14,512 nucleotides of DNA. Origin: an uncultured Leptotrichia sp. (GTDB lineage: Bacteria > Fusobacteriota > Fusobacteriia > Fusobacteriales > Leptotrichiaceae). Positions 7,054 to 13,338 of this stretch are shown piece after piece (position 1 is the first letter of the stretch; each line of letters begins with the position of its first letter). A model generated the notes under the pieces. That model was given only the letters and a program-made list of their open reading frames with translations. It had not been told where the DNA came from and did not search any database. A program made the translations under genes and the position numbers. The stretch covers positions 1 through 14,512 of the forward strand of contig CALIJH010000113.1 of the NCBI GenBank assembly GCA_938017765.1, given 5' to 3'.

Positions 7054-7080
7054 CACATCCGAAATTTTATACTGTATAAT
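7052..7080 (+). promoter_or_regulatory. Promoter of the oxidoreductase pair
   Basis: TTCACA at 7052-7057, a 17-base spacer and a perfect TATAAT at 7075-7080. The start would be near 7087, about 29 bases before the ATG at 7116. A second TATAAT at 7030-7035 has no matching -35. Confidence 0.75.
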
Positions 7081-7115
7081 TTGATTATAAATAAAGAATT
7101 TAGGAGGTAATTACA

Positions 7116-7745
7116 ATGAAAATAGCAGTTATAGGGGCAAACGGTAAAGCAGGAAGCCTAATCGTAAAAGAAGCGGTAGAAAGAGGATTTGATGTAACAG
7201 CAATAGTACGTAGTGAAAATAAAAGTGCAGCTAAGAAAGTTATACAGAAAGATTTATTTAATCTGACAGCAGACGATTTGAAAGGATTTGACGCTGTAGT
7301 TACGGCATTTTCCGCATGGACGCCTGATACATTGCCGCAACATACTACATCTTTAGAACATTTAAGTGCTTTACTGGCAGGAAAAGAAACACGTTTACTT
7401 GTCGTAGGAGGAGCCGGAAGTCTATATGTTGACAAAGAACATAAAACTCAATTATCCCAAACACCTGATTTTCCTGAAGATTATAAACCTGTAGCAAATG
7501 CAATGGCTAAAGGCCTTGCTGAACTTCGTAAAAAGAATAACGTTCGTTGGACATATATCAGCCCTGCGGCTGACTTTAACGAAAGTGGAGAAAAGACAGG
7601 ACAATATATTCTCGCAGGAGAAAAATTTACAGTAAATGATAAAGGTGAAAGCAAAATAAGTTATGCTGATTATGCCGTTGCTATGGTTGATGAGATTGAA
7701 AAAGGAAATCATATAAAGGAAAGAATTTCCGTTTTGGAAAAATAA
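7116..7745 (+). CDS. NAD(P)-binding Rossmann protein, NADH-flavin reductase-like
   Basis: An atypical short-chain dehydrogenase of the NmrA-like/COG2910 group, often labelled Rrf2-linked NADH-flavin reductase. The N terminus shows the dinucleotide motif IGANGKAG with glycines 7, 10 and 13. LLVVGGAGSLYVD follows at about 94-106, and the WTYISPAADF block (about 145-154) is typical of this group. The full 209 residues match the family length, and the protein is soluble. The ATG at 7116 follows a strong AGGAGG. It is divergent from the HxlR regulator and 124 bases before a second oxidoreductase gene on the same strand. In other bacteria such genes respond to quinones, diamide or hypochlorite. NAD(P) binding is well supported; the substrate is inferred from context only. 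Confidence 0.88.
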   Translation: MKIAVIGANGKAGSLIVKEAVERGFDVTAIVRSENKSAAKKVIQKDLFNLTADDLKGFDAVVTAFSAWTPDTLPQHTTSLEHLSALLAGKETRLLVVGGAGSLYVDKEHKTQLSQTPDFPEDYKPVANAMAKGLAELRKKNNVRWTYISPAADFNESGEKTGQYILAGEKFTVNDKGESKISYADYAVAMVDEIEKGNHIKERISVLEK

Positions 7746-7797
7746 TTTTCAGATATACCCTAATCTTGAGATTGTTTAACAATTCTGAATCTGAAAA
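7746..7797 (+). repeat. Inverted repeats between the two oxidoreductase genes
   Basis: TTTTCAGAT at 7746-7754 pairs perfectly with ATCTGAAAA at 7789-7797 around a 34-base loop. The loop holds AATCT/AGATT (7762-7773) and an odd palindrome ATTGTTTAACAAT (7771-7783). No clean T run follows the outer stem, so it may be a weak terminator, a processing site or a second operator. The role is not determined. Confidence 0.4.
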
Positions 7798-7869
7798 TAT
7801 TAGATTTTAAAATACTTAATTTAAAAATATTGAATTAGAAAAAATCAAATTTGAAAGGAATGATGTATT

Positions 7870-8388
7870 ATGAAAACACTTGTAATTTTAGCACATCCTA
7901 ATATGCAAAATTCAAGAATTAACAAAAAATTGAAAGAAGAACTGGAAAAATATCCCGATGAGTTTGAAGTACACGAACTTTACAAAAAATATCCTGATTG
8001 GAATATTGACATAGAAAAAGAACAGAAATTAATGGAAAAATATGGACGAATTATTTTGGAATTTCCTATATATTCGTTTAGCTGTCCTCCATTGCTGAAA
8101 AAATGGTTTGATGACGTCTGGACTTTCGGTTGGGCGTATGGTGTTCCTGAAGGAGGAAAACTGAAAAATAAAGAAATAGGAGTTGCTGTTTCCGCAGGAG
8201 GTTTGGAAACAGAATACACTACTATATCTTTGAGTGAAATTTTATCTCCATTTCGTGCATGCACACTCTATGTAGAGGCAAAACCTTTACCTCATTTTGC
8301 AGTATTTGGAGCAGTTCAAGATATGAGCGATGAAAAAATGTCGGAAAGTGCCAAAAAATATATTGAATACATAAGAAATCCAAGATAA
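7870..8388 (+). CDS. Flavodoxin-fold NAD(P)H oxidoreductase (KefF/YwrO type)
   Basis: This belongs to the NQO1-like flavodoxin-fold family, which includes YwrO/general stress protein 14, MdaB and KefF. Members use FMN or FAD to carry out two-electron reduction of quinones and other electrophiles. The FMN phosphate loop LAHPNMQNSRINK is at 7-19. The active-site block FPIYSFSCPPLLKKWFDDV (65-83) with the following FGWAYG (86-91) is diagnostic. SAGGLETEY (108-116) lines the flavin site. The 172-residue length is normal. The ATG at 7870 follows AAAGGA about 10 bases upstream; an out-of-frame ATG at 7860 meets no long frame. With the gene before it, it forms a likely regulon of the divergent HxlR regulator. 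No potassium channel gene is near, which argues against a KefF role. Confidence 0.9.
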   Translation: MKTLVILAHPNMQNSRINKKLKEELEKYPDEFEVHELYKKYPDWNIDIEKEQKLMEKYGRIILEFPIYSFSCPPLLKKWFDDVWTFGWAYGVPEGGKLKNKEIGVAVSAGGLETEYTTISLSEILSPFRACTLYVEAKPLPHFAVFGAVQDMSDEKMSESAKKYIEYIRNPR

Positions 8389-8421
8389 TAAGACAAATAA
8401 AAAAATTATTTTAAAAATCTG

Positions 8422-8521
8422 AAACTATCTCAAAATATAAAACTGTTTCAAAAAGAAAGAAGTTTATAATAAATTATGCAAAAATCATATTTATTTCTTC
8501 TGATTTTGAGGCAGTTTTTTT
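8422..8521 (+). repeat. AAACTNNNTCAAAA motif (two direct, one inverted) forming a long hairpin
   Basis: AAACTATCTCAAAA (8422-8435) and AAACTGTTTCAAAA (8440-8453) are direct copies 18 bases apart. TTTTGAGGCAGTTT (8504-8517) is an inverted copy. The second and third copies pair over 15 bases (8439-8453 with 8504-8518) with two G-U pairs. Further pairing of GAAG with CTTC and AATAAAT with ATTTATT fills the interior, and a T run (8515-8521) follows. It can serve as terminator for the oxidoreductase genes. Its size and motif also resemble the ends of a small non-coding mobile element. Confidence 0.6.
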
Positions 8522-8552
8522 ATAGTTATTTTTTATATAGAAAATTTTTATA

Positions 8553-8584
8553 TAAAAAAATTGCTCACAAATTTGAGCAATCTT
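8553..8584 (-). terminator. Rho-independent terminator of tRNA-Cys
   Basis: On the minus strand ATTGCTCA (8581-8574) pairs with TGAGCAAT (8567-8560) over a 6-base loop, followed directly by seven T residues. It lies about 30 bases after the tRNA 3' end. The dipeptidase gene upstream has no terminator of its own, so this may end that transcript too. Confidence 0.85.
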
Positions 8585-8610
8585 TATATCGTAAAGTTAT
8601 TTGTCAGCTT

Positions 8611-8685
8611 TGGAGGCGACAACCAGATTCGAACTGGTGTACAAGGTTTTGCAGACCTCTGCCTAAGCCCCTCGACCATGTCGCC
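8611..8685 (-). tRNA. tRNA-Cys (GCA anticodon)
   Basis: The 75-base gene, with CCA encoded, folds as a full cloverleaf on the minus strand. The acceptor is GGCGACA paired with TGTCGCC, discriminator T, then CCA. The anticodon stem GAGGT/ACCTT encloses CTGCAAA, giving anticodon GCA for Cys. The T arm is ACCAG-TTCGAAT-CTGGT, and the D stem is the short GTC/GGC type. It carries its own promoter and terminator and lies downstream of the dipeptidase gene. Confidence 0.97.
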
Positions 8686-8697
8686 ATTAACTTTATA

Positions 8698-8726
8698 AGT
8701 ATATCACTAATATATATGTTTGTCAA
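8698..8726 (-). promoter_or_regulatory. Promoter of tRNA-Cys
   Basis: On the minus strand a perfect -35 TTGACA (8726-8721), a 17-base spacer and TATACT (8703-8698) preceded by TG one base up. The start would be near 8691, six bases before the mature tRNA. This is the best-matched promoter in the window, as expected for a stable RNA. Confidence 0.88.
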
Positions 8727-8742
8727 ATTATTTTTTGTTCAG

Positions 8743-9876
8743 TTACTTATTTTTGAGCTTACTTATCTCATATAATGCCAGTGCATATATTTCGGTAATT
8801 TTTTCCAAGTCTTTTAAATTTAGCCATTCATCGGGCAAATGAGCTATATCTCCTTGTTTCGGAAAACTTGGTCCATAAGCAATAATATTAGGAATGATTT
8901 TAGCATAAGTTCCACCTGTCGTTGTAACAGGAGTCGCATCAAATCCCGTTGCATTATTATAAACTTTTTGGAGTGTTTTTACATATTTGGAAGTTTTATC
9001 ATACAATATAGGATCCCAGTTTGAAATTTCTTCCAATTTAAGACCTTTAGTCAGTTTCCGTTTTATTAGCTTTATTATCTGATTTTTTGTACAGCTTTTA
9101 GGATAACACATAGTCCATTCAAAATAGTTTATATCTCTATGAGTACCTAATTTATAACCTCTCATTATCATTTCTCCAAAATCTTCATCTTCAAAATCTA
9201 TATTTAAATTTGCTCCATTGGACGGTGCAAATAAGACATATCCATTTACAAAATCATAAAATTCCTTGCTGTATTCAATTTCCGCATAGACTTTTACTCT
9301 CAAACGTCCTCTCTCTCCATAAACTACCGGCCATTTGCAATCAGGCGTCCAGCCGAAAATGGGAGGTTTTTCTTTTGTGAGGTAATGTTTTACACAGTTA
9401 AATCCTGTTTCTTCGTTTGTTCCGAACACTATCCTGACAGGAACATCAAATGTTACATTACATTTTTTTAAGATATATAATGCAAACAAATTCGCCAAAA
9501 TAGGTCCTTTATTGTCCAAAACTCCTCGTCCGTATATGCAGTTATTTTCGATTGTACCTTTTAGCGGGTCGTAATTCCAGCCTTCTCCTATGGGTACAAC
9601 GTCCACATGTCCAAAAATCCCTATATATCCGTCTTTTCCCTCTCCATATTGAGCATATCCTATTTTATTATCAATATTTTTAGTTTGAAATCCTAATTTT
9701 TCAGATATTTCAAGTGCTTTGCATAATGCTTTATAAGGACCCTCTCCAAAAGGCATATTTTCAGAAGAATCTGTTTCCACACTGTATATTGAAACTAATT
9801 CCCTTATTGAGGCTATCAGATCATTCTGTATATTTTTCACCTCATTTATTATTTCCCGCTTCTTTTCCATATTCAT
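8743..9876 (-). CDS. M20-family metallodipeptidase (Sapep/PepV-like), short form
   Basis: M20 peptidases of the Sapep/PepV group use two divalent metal ions to cleave dipeptides in the cytosol. Metal ligands and catalytic residues are all present: His90 and Asp92 in GHVDVVP, Asp121 in GRGVLDNKG, Glu155-Glu156 in GTNEETG, Asp179 in GWTPD and His346 in DIAHLPDE. The glycine-rich TTTGGTYAKIIPN (318-330) is the usual C-terminal block. At 377 residues it is shorter than PepV-like enzymes (about 450-470); the missing part falls in the central lid domain, 195-305. Cys180 and Trp182 replace residues usually small at that spot. The ATG at 9876 follows GAGGAG, which lies inside the end of the preceding gene, one base after its stop, so the two are translationally coupled. 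Substrate is unknown; context suggests a peptide carrying a modified Asn. Confidence 0.9.
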   Translation of the reverse strand: MNMEKKREIINEVKNIQNDLIASIRELVSIYSVETDSSENMPFGEGPYKALCKALEISEKLGFQTKNIDNKIGYAQYGEGKDGYIGIFGHVDVVPIGEGWNYDPLKGTIENNCIYGRGVLDNKGPILANLFALYILKKCNVTFDVPVRIVFGTNEETGFNCVKHYLTKEKPPIFGWTPDCKWPVVYGERGRLRVKVYAEIEYSKEFYDFVNGYVLFAPSNGANLNIDFEDEDFGEMIMRGYKLGTHRDINYFEWTMCYPKSCTKNQIIKLIKRKLTKGLKLEEISNWDPILYDKTSKYVKTLQKVYNNATGFDATPVTTTGGTYAKIIPNIIAYGPSFPKQGDIAHLPDEWLNLKDLEKITEIYALALYEISKLKNK

Positions 9877-9877
9877 C

Positions 9878-10828
9878 TTATTTCTCCTCTATAGGCTTCA
9901 TTCTTTCATCTGTATACTGCTGTATCCATTCTTCTGTTGCAGGCTCATATTTCGTCTTATTTTTCACCCTCTTTGCCCGATAAATTTTTACTTCTGAAAG
10001 TTCATTTCCGACTACAAAGGAAAAATTTTCAATATTTGTTGCAACTCCCCATTCTCCCTTATTATTCATCGCAATAACTGAAATATCTCCTATTTTACCT
10101 CTTTTTTTCATCATTTTATTTTCAAATTTTACTACTGCTTTCTCACAGGCTTCCTGCGGACTTAGTCCTTCTTCCATTAATTTTACTATTTCATAGGAAA
10201 TGATCCCTTTCATTATGTCCTCGCCTAATCCTGTAGCACTTGCTCCACCGATTTCGCTGTCGGCATAAAGTCCTGACCCTATAATGGGAGAATCCCCTAT
10301 ACGTCCTCTTTTTTTCATAAAAAGTCCGCTTGTAGATGTTCCTGAAACTATGTTTTTATATTTATCCAGACAGACCATTCCCACCGTATCATGACCCGAA
10401 TAAGGTTTCAGTTCCTGAATGTCTTTTATTCTGTTTTTATAATGGATTTTAGCTCTTTCAGTAAGCATATTTTTTCTTTCAAATCCTTCTTTCTGAGCAT
10501 ATAATTCGGCTCCCGAACTGACAAGCATACTGTTTTCGTTCAGTTTGCTCAACTTTTTTGCTACAGATATAGGATTGGCAAAATCCTTTATGGCGCATAC
10601 CGCACCAAAGTCAAAACTTGTACCGTCCATATAAGCCGCATCAAGTTCCACCTGCATTTCCTCATTTGGGAGTCCTCCGTAACCTACCGACTTGTAATAA
10701 GGGAAATCTTCTACATTTTTTATCGCTTTTTCTACAGCATCTCCCGCTTTTCCGTCCTCTTTAAGTATTTTTACAGCTTTTTCGACACCTTCGTGTGCCA
10801 TACACCATGTAGCAATTATTCCCCACAT
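9878..10828 (-). CDS. Glycosylasparaginase-type Ntn hydrolase
   Basis: This belongs to the N4-(beta-N-acetylglucosaminyl)-L-asparaginase family (peptidase T2), which cleaves the amide bond joining Asn to a sugar. The precursor cuts itself before the catalytic Thr. In GHDTVGMVCLD that is Thr148, following Asp147. Substrate residues match the human enzyme: Trp8 (ATW), Arg176 and Asp179 (RIGDSP), and Thr199-Gly200 (ATGLGE). No signal peptide is present, so it acts in the cytosol on imported substrate. I choose ATG at 10828 since GGAG lies 8 bases upstream; a GTG at 10837 abuts that site. That gives 316 residues, with a charged tail of about 30. It lies 17 bases after the GrdB-like gene and one base before the dipeptidase. 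An isoaspartyl peptidase or plain asparaginase role is less likely given the residues. Confidence 0.9.
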   Translation of the reverse strand: MWGIIATWCMAHEGVEKAVKILKEDGKAGDAVEKAIKNVEDFPYYKSVGYGGLPNEEMQVELDAAYMDGTSFDFGAVCAIKDFANPISVAKKLSKLNENSMLVSSGAELYAQKEGFERKNMLTERAKIHYKNRIKDIQELKPYSGHDTVGMVCLDKYKNIVSGTSTSGLFMKKRGRIGDSPIIGSGLYADSEIGGASATGLGEDIMKGIISYEIVKLMEEGLSPQEACEKAVVKFENKMMKKRGKIGDISVIAMNNKGEWGVATNIENFSFVVGNELSEVKIYRAKRVKNKTKYEPATEEWIQQYTDERMKPIEEK

Positions 10829-10845
10829 AATTTTCACTCCATTTC

Positions 10846-11367
10846 TTATTCATATATATAATTTTCTACTTTTTTCAAATCTTCCTTATTATATACTATT
10901 TCAATAACTTTTGCCATATTTTTCAATGATTCTCTTAGACCGACACCGCCTTTCTTGGGCATTTTTATCATAACTATCCTGTCTTTAAATTTTTCAATAA
11001 CATCACTGTTTTCTTCCGAACACACTACAACTGGTTTACATTCTGTATTTTTTTGAATATAATCTGCAAGAATGGCAGACATTTTGGCATAACCATGATA
11101 GTTAAAACATGGTCCGCATAAAAGGATATCAGCTTTTACTTTATTTATAAGTCCTTCCATTTTTGTAAGAACTGTTTCCTCATTTTTTTCAAAATAGCTG
11201 TCGCTGCAATACGTTGTCGCAAGTACAGTCCCTCCTATTTCTTTTATATATTCTTCAAACATCATATATGATGCTACTCCGCCTTTTTCCACTGCCAGTT
11301 CTACATACGAACCCTCTTTTCCCCCTGTTCCTGACTGTATCTGGTCAAAAAACAATATTATTCTCAT
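10846..11367 (-). CDS. GrdB-related protein, short and without selenocysteine
   Basis: The 173 residues resemble the N-terminal half of the selenoprotein B subunits of glycine, betaine and sarcosine reductases. Shared features are FFDQIQSGTGGKEG (6-19), GGTVLATTYCSDSYF (45-59), CGPCFNYHGYAKMSAI (84-99) and KKGGVG (138-143). The later part holding the selenocysteine of true GrdB is absent, and there is no in-frame TGA. Cysteines 54, 84, 87, 110 and 116 are visible; the CxxC at 84-87 may bind metal or be redox active. Such proteins are often labelled GrdB-related putative oxidoreductase, without a known reaction. I choose ATG at 11367, which has AGGA 6 bases upstream; the ATG at 11400 has no ribosome site. 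It opens the tightly packed trio with the asparaginase and dipeptidase. Confidence 0.8.
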   Translation of the reverse strand: MRIILFFDQIQSGTGGKEGSYVELAVEKGGVASYMMFEEYIKEIGGTVLATTYCSDSYFEKNEETVLTKMEGLINKVKADILLCGPCFNYHGYAKMSAILADYIQKNTECKPVVVCSEENSDVIEKFKDRIVMIKMPKKGGVGLRESLKNMAKVIEIVYNKEDLKKVENYIYE

Positions 11368-11373
11368 TGTATA

Positions 11374-11383
11374 TCCTGAATAT
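11374..11383 (-). promoter_or_regulatory. Ribosome-binding site of the GrdB-like gene, complementary to the upstream hairpin arm
   Basis: On the transcribed strand ATATTCAGGA (11383-11374) carries the AGGA ribosome site. It is perfectly complementary over 10 bases to the first arm of the hairpin upstream (11489-11480). It decides the start at 11367 and suggests the site can be masked. Confidence 0.55.
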
Positions 11384-11437
11384 CCTTTCTGTATTATCAT
11401 TAATTTTTTTAAAGATATAGTTTCTTTAAAAATAAAG

Positions 11438-11494
11438 AATTGTCCTGAATTCAGTAGTTATAAATAAATACGTAAAATTATATTCAGGACAATT
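11438..11494 (-). terminator. Hairpin after PTS EIIC, partial terminator or attenuator
   Basis: A perfect 13-base-pair stem (AATTGTCCTGAAT at 11438-11450 and ATTCAGGACAATT at 11482-11494) encloses 31 bases. On the transcribed strand it is followed by CTTTATTTTT, a moderate T run. A second 7-base-pair hairpin (11422-11439) overlaps its end. It begins 18 bases after the EIIC stop and could reduce read-through into the GrdB-like gene. Confidence 0.6.
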
Positions 11495-11512
11495 TTCCTA
11501 ATAATCTTAATA

Positions 11513-12865
11513 TTAATCAAAAGATATGTCATCAAGGGAAATATCATCCAAATCATCATTTCCCTGTTTTTCTATAGGTTTGCTTTCTTCTTTCAAATAT
11601 TGGCTGTCCAGCACTCTGAAGAACGGATAGTAAATTATACATCCTATTATTACCAGTATTATCTGGAAAAGTCCTGCGACTATACTTCCTGTGGATAACC
11701 AGCCGGAGAAGAATAAAGGTGTTGTCCAAGGTAGCAACACTCCTGTTGTACGAGGAATTATATGTAACAATGTTACGATTGTGGATAAAATTGTATTAAC
11801 TAACGGTACTAATAAAAATGGAATTGCAATAATCGGATTCAGCACTACAGGAAGTCCAAAAATAACCATTTCATTTATACCGAAAATTCCCGGCACTATT
11901 GATAATTTTCCTAATTTTTTCATACGTTCGGATTTTCCTTTGAATATCATCAGTAATACAAGGGACAGTGTACTTCCTCCTCCTCCGAAGTTACAGAAAA
12001 AGTCTCCGAATGAACCTGTAAATATATTAGGTAATGGCTGATTTGCTTTAAATGCGGCAAGATTTTCACCATTCATTGCAAGATGTAAAGGATTGAATAT
12101 AGTATTTGTAACGGCAGGTCCGTTAATACCGAAGAACCAGAATAATGTTGACAGGAACTGATAAATAGGTTCAAATATCAGACTCTGTCCAAATCCCATT
12201 AAAGGTGCCTGCAATACTTTGTAGATAAAATCATGAGCATATCCGTCCTTAGTAAAGAAAATAAAGAACAATCTTACAATGAAAAACACAAGCATAACAA
12301 ACATACTCGGTACTAACGCCGCAAATGAATTCATTACCGCAGGCGGTACACCGTCAGGCATTTTTATTGTCCAACCTTTATTTTTTACAGCGGTAAATAT
12401 TGTTACTGAAATTAGTGCCGTAATCATTGCAAGAAATAACCCTTTTGTACCTAAGTTTCCAAATGCAAATCCTCCAAATGCACTTCCTTTTTCATTTACG
12501 AACAGAGGATGAGATTGGGGACTCAAAATAAGAAATGCTACTAATGATACTGCTGCTCCTGCTATTCCTTCTATTCCTTTTGCTTTACCGTAATAATATC
12601 CGATACCCAAAACTCCAAGTAACGCCAATATACCAAATGTGGAATTTATAACCGAGTCAAGATATGCTTCCCAACCTTCTCCAAAAAATCGGGCTATAAA
12701 TTCTGAATATCCCGGAAGAGGGAAATTTCCAATAACTATAAATATTGATGCTACTATAATTAAAGGTGTACCTACTAAAAATCCATCACGAATTGCAATT
12801 AAAACTTTATTACTGCTTAATTTAGAAGCCAAAGGTCCTAATACTTTCTCCAATTTGTCAAACAT
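11513..12865 (-). CDS. PTS sugar transporter EIIC, lactose/cellobiose family
   Basis: This 450-residue inner-membrane permease of the lactose/cellobiose/diacetylchitobiose EIIC family imports a sugar while EIIB phosphorylates it. Hydrophobic segments lie at about 29-47, 73-92, 100-116, 137-160, 181-204, 226-246, 287-308, 325-365 and 393-415. Family marks include LVGTPLIIVASIF (30-42), NFGGGGSTLSLVLL (292-305) and GINEMVIFGLPVVLNP (329-344), with Glu332 in the conserved GINE. The usual GIHG before the middle of the protein reads GINGP (246-250), so the family histidine is Asn248 here. The C-terminal cytosolic tail is acidic and repeats DDIS twice. The ATG at 12865 follows GGCGG and lies one base after the EIIB stop. 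The transported sugar is not known. Confidence 0.94.
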   Translation of the reverse strand: MFDKLEKVLGPLASKLSSNKVLIAIRDGFLVGTPLIIVASIFIVIGNFPLPGYSEFIARFFGEGWEAYLDSVINSTFGILALLGVLGIGYYYGKAKGIEGIAGAAVSLVAFLILSPQSHPLFVNEKGSAFGGFAFGNLGTKGLFLAMITALISVTIFTAVKNKGWTIKMPDGVPPAVMNSFAALVPSMFVMLVFFIVRLFFIFFTKDGYAHDFIYKVLQAPLMGFGQSLIFEPIYQFLSTLFWFFGINGPAVTNTIFNPLHLAMNGENLAAFKANQPLPNIFTGSFGDFFCNFGGGGSTLSLVLLMIFKGKSERMKKLGKLSIVPGIFGINEMVIFGLPVVLNPIIAIPFLLVPLVNTILSTIVTLLHIIPRTTGVLLPWTTPLFFSGWLSTGSIVAGLFQIILVIIGCIIYYPFFRVLDSQYLKEESKPIEKQGNDDLDDISLDDISFD

Positions 12866-12866
12866 A

Positions 12867-13193
12867 TTATTTTACCGCCTTTTCTTTTAAGATTTTTATT
12901 GCTCTTTTTAAAATACGTTCTCCGTCTACTTTTCCATAATCTTCAAGGTCAATTACCGCTACAGGAATTCCTTTTGGTTCATATTTTGAAGCTGTTTCTT
13001 CAAATTTAAACTTCACCTGAGGTCCTAATAAGATTATATCCGGATGAAATTCCTCAACAATCATGTCTATTTTATTATCAGGAAATGCTTTCACTTCAAC
13101 AGGTAAATTATGCTTATCTCCCACCTCCTGCATTCTCTTTGCAACTAAACTTGTCGACATTCCTGCTGAACAGAACAAGTATATTTTTTTCAT
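12867..13193 (-). CDS. PTS EIIB, lactose/cellobiose family
   Basis: EIIB carries the phosphoryl group from EIIA to the incoming sugar at the EIIC permease. The 108-residue protein is a complete single domain. The phosphorylated cysteine is Cys8 in LFCSAGMSTSL, the defining motif of the lactose/cellobiose IIB group. IILLGPQVKF (54-63) and the Pro-containing IPVAVIDLEDYG (76-87) complete the fold. The ATG at 13193 follows GGGAGGA, among the strongest ribosome sites here. It is cytosolic and docks on EIIC, encoded one base downstream. No EIIA gene is in the window, so that subunit must come from elsewhere. A 145-base purine-rich repeat region separates it from the TIM-barrel gene upstream. Confidence 0.96.
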   Translation of the reverse strand: MKKIYLFCSAGMSTSLVAKRMQEVGDKHNLPVEVKAFPDNKIDMIVEEFHPDIILLGPQVKFKFEETASKYEPKGIPVAVIDLEDYGKVDGERILKRAIKILKEKAVK

Positions 13194-13230
13194 AAAATCC
13201 TCCCTTGTAAAATAATCTTCTGATTTTCTT

Positions 13231-13322
13231 TATAACTTTAATTTCATAACTTCTTTAATTTCATATTCTTTTATTTTTATAACTTCTTTTTACTTTTATA
13301 ACTTCCCTATTTTTCCCTATTT
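13231..13322 (-). repeat. Degenerate tandem repeats in the EIIB leader
   Basis: AAGTTATA-type units (ATAACTT on the plus strand) recur at 13231-13238, 13245-13252, 13278-13285 and 13297-13304, mostly in a context of GAAGTTATAAAANTAAAA on the transcribed strand. Next to them TTCCCTATTT is exactly duplicated at 13303-13312 and 13313-13322. There is no ribosome site or long frame in it. It holds the leader of EIIB or the transcribed spacer after the TIM-barrel gene. Confidence 0.6.
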
Positions 13323-13338
13323 TCACATCCCCATTATA

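Noticed and set aside
8476..8775. Plus-strand open frame across the tRNA-Cys region
   Set aside because: It runs antisense through the tRNA and its terminator, has no ribosome site, and its protein looks like random AT-rich translation.
11401..11512. ATG at 11400 as the start of the GrdB-like gene
   Set aside because: No Shine-Dalgarno sequence precedes it, whereas the ATG at 11367 has AGGA at good spacing and starts where the GrdB-like similarity begins.
13231..13322. CRISPR-like array
   Set aside because: The units are short, degenerate and irregularly spaced, with no unique spacers of even length and no cas genes.
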